A stretch of DNA of 64,000 nucleotides from Lumbricus rubellus (lineage: Eukaryota; Annelida; Clitellata; Crassiclitellata; Lumbricidae): assembly GCA_945859605.1 (NCBI GenBank), contig OX243821.1, positions 20,564,713 through 20,628,712 on the forward strand, in the 5' to 3' direction. The position numbers and the translations under genes were made by a program. This document shows, in pieces, positions 1 to 11,299 of this stretch. The notes under the pieces are model-generated. The model was not told the DNA's origin, ran no database searches, and was given only the letters and a program-made list of their open reading frames with translations. Every line of letters starts with the position of its first letter. Within the stretch, counting starts at the first letter, position 1.

Positions 1-49
1 GACGAATGAAGGGACAGATGCAGGGACAGATGCATGCATGCACGCATGC

Positions 50-107
50 ATACATACCAATATACATATATACATACATACATACATACATACATACATA
101 CATACAT

Positions 108-145
<38 letters not shown>

Positions 146-160
146 CCACACACACACACA

Positions 161-214
<54 letters not shown>

Positions 215-235
215 GACACACAGATACATTCACCA
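50..235. repeat. Compound microsatellite (ATAC)n/(AC)n
   Basis: A run of ATAC tetranucleotides passes into AC dinucleotides. The histidine/threonine-rich reading frames over it are translations of the repeat, not genes. From its end to about 1030 I see no gene, only two short hairpins. Confidence 0.95.
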
Positions 236-755
236 CAAAAAGAAACTCCGCAAACATGCGAATCTCTTATACAACCAATCACGCTCCCATCACCCAATGC
301 GCATGTCAGCCTCCCTCCCTCCCTCCAACCCTCCCTCTCTCCCTCAGCCCTCTAGCGTCGACATCGTCGTTGAAAATCCTCAGCTTTGCTGTTACAAGTC
401 ACCGCAAGATGTCGCTGGTGTCGGTGTCGGTCGGCGATAAGACTGATCATTCAGTCTGACCAGTCCCCACAGGATAAACACGTGCCTTGGTCCGACGTCT
501 TGACCATTGACCGTTCGGACGTGGTCAGCATAATACTGACCGGTATAGTCGGCAGTGGGGTGGGGGAGTGGGTGGGGGGTTGGGGCAGGCGGGAACCTGA
601 TTGATGACCAAAGCTTATTATTGAATTTGTATTTACAAATCAAGCCTTTCGACGACGCGCATGTCCGCGGCTGCAGCGACGAATATTCTAAGACGCCGTG
701 GCCGCCTGGCGGCCAGGAAGGAAAACTAGGAAGAACTGAGTCTTCGCATGCATGC

Positions 756-948
756 ATATACACACTGCATCTCTGCAGTGTGTATATACACGCGTATGCA
801 AACTTGCAAAGCTCCGCTAAAAATAACTTGCACATGCTACGTACTTATAATAGACATTGAGAATTGCAAAAAATACTGGGGGTCAGACTATTATAATTAT
901 GATCCACTGTATGGGTGTGCAAAACTATACACTGTCATACAGTGTATA
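756..948. other. Two related short hairpins
   Basis: Positions 756-769 and 774-787 form a 14 bp perfect inverted repeat with a 4 nt loop. Positions 926-935 and 939-948 form a 10 bp one with a 3 nt loop. Both stems contain TATACAC(T), so they may be related. No function is visible. Confidence 0.6.
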
Positions 949-1024
949 CAAGAAAGACTATCGGGGAGCTTGAAACTTCCCCGTGCATGCAGTCACCTTG
1001 CAATTCAGTGCGCCCTGCGTACGT

Positions 1025-1215
1025 ATACATGCATGCGCACTTGTCATAGCGCTCCATAAATATGTATCTACTCAGAAGTGCTCATGATTTTAAACACAGC
1101 GCGGACACTGAATCGGAGTTTCACGCCGAAGCGCTGAGCAATTGCGAGTATAAAGACTTGCCCAAGGTCCATAATAATAGGAGTTGAATTGAGAGGTGGA
1201 TTCGAAATATTTAAT
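1025..1215 (-). mobile_element. Degraded tRNA-derived SINE (family A)
   Basis: This resembles the better preserved copies at 8715, 31711, 36355 and 62189. It shares the segments reading AGCGCT..., CACGCCGAAGCGCTGAGCAA, GACTTGCCCAAGGTCC and GAGGTGGATTCGAA (the reversed B box). It carries several small indels and is old. Confidence 0.6.
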
Positions 1216-1440
1216 AATATTTAACAATCGGGCGTCGATAAGGCGTTAACCACTTATAAAAACCTAAGTGTCGAAGTCGCTAAGCACAGAAAAGCAAGCA
1301 ACGTAAAAAAGTATACGGGACGACACATGTATGCACATGCAGACAAAGAATGACAGAGACATGCAGAGCGACAAACAGAGGTAGACGCTTGGACGTGTGC
1401 AAACAGATACAAGCACTCAAGAACGCATTCATACACGTAT

Positions 1441-1775
<335 letters not shown>

Positions 1776-2590
1776 AAATCACTTTATGGAATTGACAAAC
1801 GCCTTTTATATCCACCCAAAAACTTCCCAACGCATCCATTCTTCCTTGCATGCACCCTGTATCCTCGCGGGAGACAAAAGTATGCTCCAACGACCCTACC
1901 CCACCCTCACGCACACCACTCCCTCCTTTCAATCACCCCCTCCCCGACCCCCCCCCCAATGTATTGTCCAGAACGTCGGCAACCACAAAGGGGCGGTATA
2001 AGTTCAAAGGGCACAAACTTCTCGCTGTTTTAATTAGATCATTCTTGCGATATTTCGATTCGATTAGCCCAGGTATAATGACAGTATCAATTGGATAAAC
2101 GGCCTGCCCTTCTTTGTGTCACGGGCTCTGGGGGGCATGACCCTGGAATCCGCGGGTTAACTTCACTCGATCTTGTCTTTTACACTGGCTTCCCGTTCGT
2201 GTCTTTTGTATACACTGGCTTCCCGTGTATCATAACGATGGTCTGTTCCAGTGTTTAATCCAAAAATCTCGGGGGGTGCGGGAGGCAGATTCCCTCCCCC
2301 AGGAATCACACCCCCGGCGAAATATCTCGAGCTGTTCTTAACAAGTATACGCAGGTAATATCCTGCCCCAAATTATATATACGCAACATTTCCCCTTCGT
2401 GAAATTGTATGAGTCTTGTTTAGTTGTTATAGGATATGCATGTCGATATGTAAAATCTGTTTTTAAAAAATTGGGGGGGGGGGAATTCAAAGGATACATA
2501 ACAGCACACTTTTCATTATGAGCAACTAAGAAATATTCTGGCAGCGCACTCTCTATATATATATACGGGATTAATCAAATGCTGCAAGAC

Positions 2591-3131
2591 AGGGGCGGAT
2601 CCGGGGGAATCTGGCCATCCCCCATGTAGAGATTTACACATGACGTGCCGCCCCCACATCCCCACCATCAAGTTTCAAGAAGATTTCAATCAGTGCAGCG
2701 TGTACAGGAAGGTGAGAGAGAGAAAAAGTAGCACGTAACTAAAATATTGATTAGATTTAAAATAACCGGGGATTGCCATGCACGGGATTTTATAAGTTTT
2801 GGGGAGAAAGACTAAAAAAGAAAAAGAAAAAAAGGTCGCGAAATATTTCGGCAAAAGGCCAAAGAAAATTTCTTCGACCCAAAACCAAAAATGTTGCCCC
2901 CTCTTCAAAAATTTCTGTATCCGCCCTGCTGCAAGATTCTATCACCTGTAGGAATCCAGCGCATGTGCACATTCCAAGGGTTCGGAGGAATATAAATATA
3001 TAGCTCTAAAATCTAAATTGATGAAATAATCAAACGAGTAGTTAGAAAAAGATCTTTTCATTCCGTAAAATCAGGGCTTTAAAGTGTGACTGGACGGTCA
3101 TGGACGGCGTCCAGACACTTCGGCTTCACTT
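2591..3131. repeat. Degraded MITE fragments (hAT-like ends)
   Basis: Position 2591 begins CAGGGGCGGATCC, like the hAT-type end at 50332. Positions 2790-2960 are related on the minus strand to 57100-57230 (GGCGGATACAGAAATTTT...). Positions 3072-3125 match one end of the element at 12634-13393 (GGCTTTAAAGTGTG and GGTCATGGACGGCGTCCA). Remnants only, no gene. Confidence 0.5.
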
Positions 3132-3310
3132 AATTTCTGTATCATCAGTTTATTTGTTAGGTCTATGCATATATGCCGTTATAGAGCCTTTTTAGTGCAA
3201 ATAAATTTTTTAAAAACCAAAGAATAGTAGTTTTAAAAAAGGAAAAAATCGTTTTCCCAGAGGGGGGGGGGGCAAGTGACCCTTTTTGCCCTATATATGT
3301 GATGGCGCCC

Positions 3311-3690
3311 ATGAGCCCCTGGGTCACTGTCAATGACCAATGATAGACTTGACTAATACTTAGGCCCCTATGTAATTAGTTATGCCGATTGCAATGCTTC
3401 TAATGACCAGGCCATGGGACAATTAAGACACGCGCGACGAGTAAGCCAAAGACCCGATATAATTATAAGAGCGTAATTATGATTAATTATGCATTCATTT
3501 ATAGTCATGTGACGTTGATTGACAGATTGCTAATTCAACGGCGTCATCTGCCCCGCCCATGTCGCTTTCAAGATGATTGACAGGGCGATAAGAATATTTA
3601 TTATCTGTGAACGCCGATCAAGGTTTCATACTCAAGGAGCCGAAGAGCCCGGCACTCACCCCGTCTGAGGCCAGGCAAATAAAACTGTTT
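3311..3690. promoter_or_regulatory. Conserved non-coding block with two PBC/MEIS-type sites, copy 1
   Basis: About 380 bp nearly identical to 31196-31590, while adjoining DNA has many indels. It contains TGATTGACAG at 3516-3525 and again at 3574-3583; this decamer is the classical composite site for PBX with MEIS/PREP homeodomain proteins. TAATTA-type sites, ATTTATAG and GATAAG lie around them. No reading frame is conserved. Its position about 12.5 kb upstream of the first recognised Irx exon suggests an Irx enhancer, which is inference. Confidence 0.5.
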
Positions 3691-4116
3691 GATTCACCGG
3701 GCTGAAAAACCACTGGCTCGCTTAGCTACATCGATAAGAGCGCTGGCCGCGCGTATGGAAATCGTTTTTGAGAGAATGCTTTATAATAATTATATGAATG
3801 CAATACCATATAAACCAAAGTGCAGCATAAATTGTTGGTCATTAAAAGAACACAATTTTTATTTTAAAGAAAATTTTATATTGGACTTTGTACCTATAGA
3901 ATTTTGTGCTATTTGAAAACATTTTGACATTGATTGGATATAGAAATTATGTAGGCCTACGTTTGTTTATTATACCATGTCTGTACACCAAAATGCGGAT
4001 AGCAACTGGTAAATTAAAGAATGAATGGATCCGATTTGACCATGCATGGGTCTATATGGCAACAGAGCCGTTACCCTGGACAGATATTTGCTTGGCATAT
4101 TACAGCACTTAATATT

Positions 4117-4252
4117 CTTATCTTATCTTTATGTACACGACTCTGTGAAAGAGAGCGTGCGGGCCGCGGTTCGCTTCCCGAAGGTGGCTTTTCAGAGATT
4201 CAAAATCTCGAGCTAGCACGATCCGTCCACGGGGACCTAAAATGACGTGGCG
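4117..4252 (+). mobile_element. tRNA-like SINE candidate (family B), copy 1
   Basis: This matches 31938-32090. In the fuller block-2 version, GCTACATCGGTAAGAGC resembles an A box; here GGTTCGCTTCCCG resembles a B box. A fragment with the A-box half alone sits at 3716-3757. It ends CACGGGGACCTAAAATGACG. A tRNA origin is an inference from the two boxes. Confidence 0.35.
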
Positions 4253-4266
4253 ACACTAATCATCTT

Positions 4267-4526
<260 letters not shown>

Positions 4527-4734
4527 GACAGTGTCGTTAAAAATGTAACAAGTGCATAAGGGCTGACAAACTCACGTACGCTTTGTAGCGAACATGGGGG
4601 ATAGCGGGGGCTTCACGGGACCAAAAAATATATAATTAATTTTTTGTTTAACAAACTCAATCTTCAAAATATTTTTTATTTTCTCATGCCTTTGTTAATT
4701 GCTCTCTCTATATTATACTCATTCATTCATTCAT

Positions 4735-5137
4735 TCATTCATTATTAGAATTTATATAGCGCCTCTTCAAGAAACTACTCAGAGGCGCTCCCAGCCCAGC
4801 CACGACCAAAGAAAAAAGATTTAAGAGACTTGAGAAATAGAGATTGACTGGTCAGATGGAGGAGATGGAGGTTTGAGGGGAGGTCATTCCAGATTGACGG
4901 TCCCACAACCGAGAAGGCTCGGCGCTGTCTGTTAGCTAAGCGAGCCCGTGGAACAAGCAGTTGTCCCTTCGCAGCGGAGCGAAGGGCCCGACGCGCTTCA
5001 ATGTCAGAGACAGGACGACAGAGGACGCGCAGATAAGATGGAGCACAACCAAGAATACAGCGAGAAACAAGGGCAGCAATGCGGTAATTGATGCGTTGGG
5101 CTATTGGCAGCCAATGCAGCACATCACGCATGTTGAA
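4735..5137 (-). mobile_element. 5'-truncated LINE, C-terminal reverse-transcriptase fragment
   Basis: The minus-strand frame 5131-4775 (118 codons) reads LHWLPIAQRINY...CRPVSDIEARRALRS...FSVVGPSIWNDLP, the tail found after the RT domain in L2/CR1/Rex-type LINEs. Its 3' UTR has a stem-loop (AGCGCCTCT paired with AGAGGCGCT) and ends in GAATGAATGAATG repeats. The catalytic part of the RT is missing, so it is dead. The 3' end also occurs alone at 8305, 15735, 35905 and 51540 and is shared with SINE family A. Confidence 0.8.
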
Positions 5138-5299
5138 TAAACTAATTAATTATATCCGCCAAGGGTAAAATCGAAGTGACAGCGTAAACAAACACATATA
5201 TTCAATATATTATACAACATCAAAAACCAGGGGCGTAGTATAATTTAAAAATCGGGGTTGAATTTCGGGGAGTTGCCAATGGGCACAATTAATTGCAAG

Positions 5300-5400
5300 A
5301 TATATCTATACAAAGAAAGAGAGAGACAGACAGACAGAGACAGAAAGGCAGACATACAGAGGCAGAGACGGAGACAGAAACAGAGACAGAGAGTTTGCGA
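5300..5400. repeat. GACAGA-rich microsatellite
   Basis: An imperfect GAGACAGA tract. The matching place in block 2 (32472-32935) has expanded to over 450 bp. The DNA on to 5820 is shared with block 2 and shows no gene. Confidence 0.8.
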
Positions 5401-5916
5401 CGCAGAAGTGTGATCTGTGAATTTCACAATAATTAATTAATTTACAGGCAGATGCCTGCTTTCGGGCAACATGCAGTCTGTCAAATGCGCTTGAGAAGAA
5501 AGGGATCTGTGGGGGGGGGGGGGGCGCCGGGCTCGTTGAACAGTTCCAAGAATTTTTTGGCCAAACTAAATCATGTAAGTGCCATGGTGCAATTTTTCGG
5601 TATTAGATATAGTACAAAGTCAAAGTTTAGTCTATAATAAATCTTAATTTCATTTTTATTTTCAGACCGTGCACATGTGTGGTCTTTCGGCAAGCAACGG
5701 CGGGATATAAATTATAAACACGTCGTCTGCAAGCCATAGAAAAGCTACGTTGGTGGGCTTCTTGACGCCCTTTGTCTATATATATATATTCAGTGAATAC
5801 CCCGTAGGGTAAAAGCTAGATTGGTCGGGGAGGCGGTAACCCCCGCCATGGCAGGAGTAGAGATTTACTTTCCTCCTCCTGCTCCTGATCCTTCTCCTGC
5901 TCCTACACCTGCTCCT

Positions 5917-5918
5917 TC

Positions 5919-5963
<45 letters not shown>

Positions 5964-5966
5964 GGC

Positions 5967-6054
<88 letters not shown>

Positions 6055-6085
6055 ACACACACACACACACACGCAGACTGCAGAC
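5917..6085. repeat. (CAGA)n/(CA)n compound microsatellite
   Basis: CAGA tetranucleotides pass into CA dinucleotides. The equivalent tract in block 2 is 33436-33565. Confidence 0.9.
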
Positions 6086-6258
6086 ACACACAGACATACA
6101 TATACGGAAACAGGCAGGCAGACAGACGGATACGCACATGCAGAATATATAAGATCTCGCACTTTATCTGAAACAAATAAAAAATACAAATCTACCAGCT
6201 TAAGGGAGGGATGTACGACTTATACGTCTCCAATTCCCCCAACCTGCATAGCCTATAC

Positions 6259-6598
6259 CAGCGGTTCCCAACCTTTTTTGACTGAAGGGCCACTTTTTCT
6301 AATTTGGAAGACACGAGGGCCATTGTTTCTTAGTGGAAGGACATTAGGGGGCCACAATGCTAAAATTTAATTAACTGAAAGCATATAAATTTGTTATAAT
6401 TGATTCAAAATAGAATGTTTTATGTTATTTATAGACGTAAAAATAAAATAATTTGTAATAGAAAATAATTTGGTGTTCTATCCTGTCCAAATTGTCAAAT
6501 TTTTCATTATTTTTTAAAAGTTCTTTGAGAGATGAGGGCCACTTTTTGAGGCCTGGCGGGCCACTTTTGGCCCGCGGGCCACGGGTTGGGAACCACTG
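6259..6598. mobile_element. hAT MITE, 340 bp (shared with block 2)
   Basis: Terminal inverted repeats read CAGCGGTTCCCAACC and GGTTGGGAACCACTG. The 8 bp target duplication GCCTATAC lies at 6251-6258 and 6599-6606. The same element with the same target duplication is at 33744-34088, so it predates the block duplication. No transposase frame is present. The 62-63 residue frames over one end are chance. Confidence 0.9.
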
Positions 6599-6699
6599 GC
6601 CTATACCCTTCAAACAAATAAAATGGGTTTGTGTGTGTGTGTGCGCGCCAAGAGGTCAGGTCATTCGATCTGACATGCGTTGACAAATCTGCCCATCAT

Positions 6700-7260
6700 C
6701 ATCATCATCATCATCATGTTCTAAGTCGCCATCACTGCAGGGTTTAGGGTTTACATGCAGGTAAACACTCTGCAACCTCAAGAGCGTACGGAAACGGCGG
6801 GCTTGCTTCCTGCCATGCACCCTCCCAAAAGTCGGTTCAACCTTTCATTCGGCAGATGGCGTTGATAAAACTGAACAGTATGATATGATGAATGCTACAC
6901 ATTCTATTGTTGTAAACTTGCAATATTTTGTGAAAATCCGTTCATATGCGTTGTGTTGAAATCAAAGCTTTTATTACTATCATTATTATATTTTATTTAT
7001 TACTATTATCATCAACATTATTATTAATTATATTATTATTTAGTATATTATTATTATTGTTATTAATTATTGTTATTAATTATTATTAATTATTGTAATA
7101 ATCATCATCATCATCATCGTCGTCGTCGTCGTCGTCATCATCATCATCATCATCATCATTATTGATCATGATTATTATTAAAATTATTATTATTATTTAA
7201 CTATTATGATGATTATTCTATGTATTATTATAAAACATTGTTATGATAACGATCATCTAC
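6700..7260. repeat. ATC/ATT microsatellite-rich DNA
   Basis: Short ATC runs (6695-6717, 7098-7160) and ATT-rich sequence. It is comparable to 34187-34870 in block 2, where the ATT run is longer. No gene seen. Confidence 0.7.
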
Positions 7261-7619
7261 CATCATCATCACAAACAGTCGTCACCACCATCACCACCAT
7301 CATCATCGCAATTAACGAAATCATCATCACAAAAATGTAGCATCATTTTTTCCTCCATACAAAAAACTCCATCTACAGCCCATAACATTATGTCACAAGC
7401 TCTCCATTCTTGGCTCCATTACTACACCGAAATTCAACAATCATTCGTCCACTACACCCAATTTTCCCGCCAGTCCACCGCTAAATCCACGCAAAGTCCA
7501 GACAGTTTTATTACTCGTAAAGCATCCAAACACCACGCTACAAATACCCCGCCTCTAATCGAACAACCAATTTCCTTGGCCTTAGCGGACAACACGACCC
7601 AAACGTCCGCCACGATAAT

Positions 7620-8060
7620 CGCTACAGTTGACGTGTTTACATATTGACACAGACAGGTCAACAAGAAGAGAGAAAGATAGCCGCAGCGCAGCGCCGCAGC
7701 GGCCCTCAGCCAATCGCGTGAACTCATTCAAAGGCGCCGCTCGCTGTGGGCGTGGCTACCGGCGCGTCAGTCACGGCATCTCGACGCTCGGGCTGCGATT
7801 GGTCGACGGCGTAGAGTTGGACGTGTCAATCAACGTGACGGCGAATGGCCGGATTCGACTCGTGTAAACGAAACGTTTGTTCATTTATCACGTGTGTATC
7901 GGTGGTAAGCTGTGGTTGTTGGATAGATGTACGCATGGAGGAGGAGGCGTGAGAGCTAATTATAGGCTAATTAAACCCTAATTAGTGGCGACTTGGCTTT
8001 TTAATTAACGGGGTGTTATTAGCGACCCCACGGAAAGTGGGCGTGGTCTACGGTGTTTGG
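7620..8060 (+). promoter_or_regulatory. Conserved GC-rich block with CCAAT boxes, copy 1 (candidate promoter/enhancer)
   Basis: Positions 7620-7885 are GC-rich and nearly identical to 35262-35510, with a handful of substitutions. They contain AGCCAATCG and, inverted, GCGATTGGTCG, plus GGGCGTGGC (a GC/CACCC box). Downstream there is a shared TTAATTAACGGGGTGTTATT segment and a second GGGCGTGG near 8039. It lies about 8.3 kb upstream of the first recognised Irx exon. A first non-coding exon or promoter of Irx could lie here, but I cannot place a start site. Confidence 0.45.
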
Positions 8061-8304
8061 ATTTCAATTCCACGTTTTCTTTTCCGTGGTGGAATAGGTT
8101 CAGCCTTGCACGCCACGTTCTGAAGGTTAATTCGCATCATCGTGGCTTCGGATACTAATACTATATGGAGCCGACGTAAGGACACAACTAGTTAACTTCC
8201 GGTTCTGCACAATTCCAGGTAATAACACATAAATGATAATAATCTTCGTTCATTACCTATTTCGAATTCAGACGGACGCATTACAGCAGGCTATGATAAT
8301 GATT

Positions 8305-8392
8305 ACAATTCATATAGCTAGTACCTGGGAGCGCCCTTGAGTAGGATTCTTGAAGGGCGCTATATAAGTCCATTGAATGAATGAATACTGCC
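8305..8392 (+). mobile_element. Isolated LINE/SINE 3' end
   Basis: Contains GGGAGCGCCCTTGAGTAG, then TTGAAGGGCGCTATATAAGT and GAATGAATGAAT. This is the 3' stem-loop and tail of the LINE at 4735-5137. It is shared with block 2 at 35905-36010. Confidence 0.6.
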
Positions 8393-8587
8393 TGCATGTC
8401 TGCATGTCGCGACACTAAATCATAGACTAGACAGATGTATGCCTGCCTGCCTGCCTGCCTATACCCGTCCGCCTGCCTGCCTTGCTGCCTGGCTTTGCAT
8501 GCGACCGCTATAGGGAGTGGAAACGTATCTCTCTCTATCCGCTTATTAACGACCCTGTGTCATGTATAAGTTTATAGATAAAGAATT

Positions 8588-8664
8588 ATTATAGTGTCGC
8601 CCTCCTCCTTTCTCCAGGCTTGGGACTGGCACTGCCAAGTACGAGCAGTGGCGGAGTTAATCCG
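8588..8664 (+). repeat. Recurrent 'GTCGCCCTCCTCC' repeat unit
   Basis: Reads GTGTCGCCCTCCTCCTTT, CCAGGCTTGGGACTGGCACT and GAGCAGTGGCGGAGTT in order. The same module occurs at 36228, 54571, 58655 and in an array at 59511-60065. It is a dispersed repeat of unknown type. Family membership is seen directly; its nature is not known. Confidence 0.75.
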
Positions 8665-8714
8665 TACACTATATATCACCCCCTCTGTTATAGACCACGT
8701 CTGTCTGTTTGTTT

Positions 8715-8930
8715 GTATGTGCACTTGTTATAGCACCCTCAAGCTTTCTCCTACTCAGAGGCGCTCCCGAATGCAGAGCGGACACTGCATCAGAGTTTCA
8801 CGCCGAAGCGCTGAGCAATTGCGAGTGAAGGACTTGCCCAAGGTCCTTACGCAGCGACTTGAGGTGGATTCGAACCAGCAACCCTTAGGCTGCAAGGCAA
8901 CGACGCCACCACTACACCACCGTGCCCCAC
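8715..8930 (-). mobile_element. tRNA-derived SINE (family A)
   Basis: On the minus strand it starts GTGGTGTAGTGGTGGCGTCG (A-box-like), carries the B box GGTTCGAATCC at about 8866-8876, and ends GGGAGCGCCTCTGAGTAGG...TGCTATAACAAG. That end matches the LINE 3' stem-loop at 4735-5137, so the element probably borrows that LINE's machinery. It is shared with block 2 (36355-36571). Confidence 0.8.
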
Positions 8931-9031
8931 ACTGTGTCTGCAGTCTATACTGTCAAGATGGTTCTGGACATTAGACTGCAGATATAATTATGTATAAACA
9001 ATACGCATATATAGTCTATAAGTCGATGACC

Positions 9032-9070
<39 letters not shown>

Positions 9071-9171
9071 AGTTTTTCGCAAATGACTTAGCCATTCATT
9101 CCACTAAATCACATGCTTATCGAGTGACAAAATCGCTTTAGCGTATAATCGAGCGACTTAATATTATAGAC

Positions 9172-10348
9172 CAGTGCTGTCCAACCTTTTTGGTACCACG
9201 GGCCGCAAAAGCAAGATCCTTGAAGCCGAGGGCCGCAACAGTAAACTCAAAAGTAGTGGCTAAAATTTATTGATAATATACTGCATTGATAATTTATTGA
9301 TAATATAATTCCGTTTTAATTCCGTTTTAATGTTAGTATAATATTATTATACTAACATTAAAACGCATATTGAAATTTATTATGGAATGATTATAATCTA
9401 TCCATCAATCAAGCTATCGATAGGCTATATGAAAATAATTTAAATACCGCCGGTTCAAGATTCGGAGATGGTCCCGACCCAGGAATTGTCAGAGATTAAA
9501 ATCCTGAGCAGTTTGTGGAAAGAGTTCGACAAGTCCACAGGAATAATAATGAATAGTAGCATGTGGACTATACACAAACCACGCTTATCATGCTTCATAA
9601 TTGTAGAGCACCAAAATGTGCAAAGGGGTTTTTATCCCTGACTTGCACTCATTTCCGTCGCTCTTCATTAGGTCTACGTCGCCCAGCCAATTTATTTTGG
9701 CTAAGATCCACTTTATGACTGGGGCGAATTTCCATCCTGCTCTGGCTTCCATAAAAAAATCTTTAAAGCCAATTGAAGTCTCGGTCTAAAGGGCTAGGCT
9801 GCCTTCTACCATTCACTGCAGTCATCGAACCGGAAAGAGCCAAAACATCGCCATTCGTCGGCCCTGGGTCTCTCTTATCAGTTGTTTTTTCTTAGCCTTA
9901 GAACTAGAACTCAGCTATCTCTCGAAGGAATGATTGCAGTCACTCTTGCAGTCTTGTTGGAACTCTGTAGCTTACGCATCTCAGGGACTGACTAGAAGTG
10001 AGCGTTTTGGGACGGTTCGCGAGGTCTGTTTAGCTGAGTACAGTAATAAGAGTTGTTAAAATCAGAAGTCATGTATCATTCTCCATATAAGCTTAGACTA
10101 CGGGAACATAACCCTATGAATAGAAAGAAGAGATTTAATTCTCGGATTGTTCTTCTTGGTAGCATTCCAAATCGGCATTTGTCTCAAAACCAATAAAAAA
10201 ATAAACGCTCAAGTCGACCAGTCACTTTATCCTTTACTAAGTTTATTCCATTTTACACAAATGGAAAAATTTAATGAGCCTTGGCGGGCCACTTGAAATC
10301 ATCTCGCGGGCCGCATGCGGCCCGCGGGCCGCACGTTGGACAGCACTG
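9172..10348. mobile_element. Non-autonomous hAT element, 1177 bp, only in copy 1
   Basis: Ends read CAGTGCTGTCCAACCTTTTT and GCACGTTGGACAGCACTG. The 8 bp target duplication TTATAGAC lies at 9164-9171 and 10349-10356. Block 2 has no element at the matching place (near 37555), so it inserted after the duplication. I see no transposase frame. A perfect 20 bp hairpin with a 3 nt loop (9323-9342 / 9346-9365) lies inside. Confidence 0.9.
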
Positions 10349-10540
10349 TTATAGACCTTTGCTAAAAAATATTATTATCATTACTATTATCATGCACTCT
10401 TATCATCATCATTATTTTTATTTCATCATTATTAATATTATTTTATTTCTTATTTCTTATTTTTTTGCCATCAGTCATCATTATTATTATCGTTACCATT
10501 ATTATTCTTTTATTATATTCAACAATTAACACCAGCATTA

Positions 10541-10900
10541 TAACAGGAAAACTGAGGAAGTATACACTTAACAAAGGATATAACAGGAAAACTGAGGAAG
10601 TATACACTTAACAAAGGATATAACAGGAAAACTGAGGAAGTATACACTTAACAAAGGATATAACAGGAAAACTGAGGAAGTATACACTTAACAAAGGATA
10701 TAACAGGAAAACTGAGGAAGTATACACTTAACAAAGGATATAACAGGAAAACTGAGGAAGTATACACTTAACAAAGGATATAACAGGAAAACTGAGGAAG
10801 TATACACTTAACAAAGGATATAACAGGAAAACTGAGGAAGTATACACTTAACAAAGGATATAACAGGAAAACTGAGGAAGTATACACTTAACAAAGGAAG
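10541..10900. repeat. Minisatellite, nine units of 40 bp, only in copy 1
   Basis: Nine head-to-tail copies of a 40 bp unit (TAACAGGAAAACTGAGGAAG then TATACACTTAACAAAGGATA). They are identical apart from the last two bases. Block 2 has one related unit near 37717-37752. The expansion is recent. Confidence 0.97.
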
Positions 10901-10932
10901 CATGCATGCCTGCAATAGCTATTGTTCTAAAT

Positions 10933-11272
10933 CAGTGGTTCCCAACCCGTGGCCCGCGGGCCAAAAGTGGCCCGCCAGGCCTCAAAAAGTGGCCCTCATC
11001 TCTCAAAGAACTTTTAAAAAATAATGAAAAATTTGACAATTTGGACAGGATAGAACACCAAATTATTTTCTATTACAAATTATTTTATTTTTACGTCTAT
11101 AAATAACATAAAACATTCTATTTTGAATCAATTATAACAAATTTATATGCTTTCAGTTAATTAAATTTTAGCCTTGTGGCCCCCTAATGTCCTTCCACTA
11201 AGAAACAATGGCCCTCGTGTCTTCCAAATTAGAAAAAGTGGCCCTTCAGTCAAAAAAGGTTGGGAACCGCTG
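10933..11272. mobile_element. hAT MITE, 340 bp, only in copy 1
   Basis: Same family as 6259-6598, in the opposite orientation. The 8 bp target duplication TTCTAAAT lies at 10925-10932 and 11273-11280. The empty site TATTGTTCTAAATGATTA is present in block 2 near 37772, so it moved after the duplication. Confidence 0.92.
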
Positions 11273-11299
11273 TTCTAAATGATTACAAAAGTCCCAATA

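Noticed and set aside
6425..6683. 62-63 residue frames (GPPGLKKWPSSLKELL) that recur three times
   Set aside because: They are translations of one end of the hAT MITE family and start or stop in the flanks.
7243..7647. 134-codon plus-strand frame upstream of Irx copy 1
   Set aside because: The matching DNA in block 2 (34877-35101) has a one-base indel that breaks the frame, and the first third is ATC repeat. Not conserved as coding.
8715..8930. Functional tRNA gene
   Set aside because: The A and B boxes are present but the arms cannot be folded into a proper tRNA and the LINE-like tail marks it as a SINE.
10541..10900. CRISPR-like array
   Set aside because: The units are head-to-tail without unique spacers, in animal DNA; it is a minisatellite.
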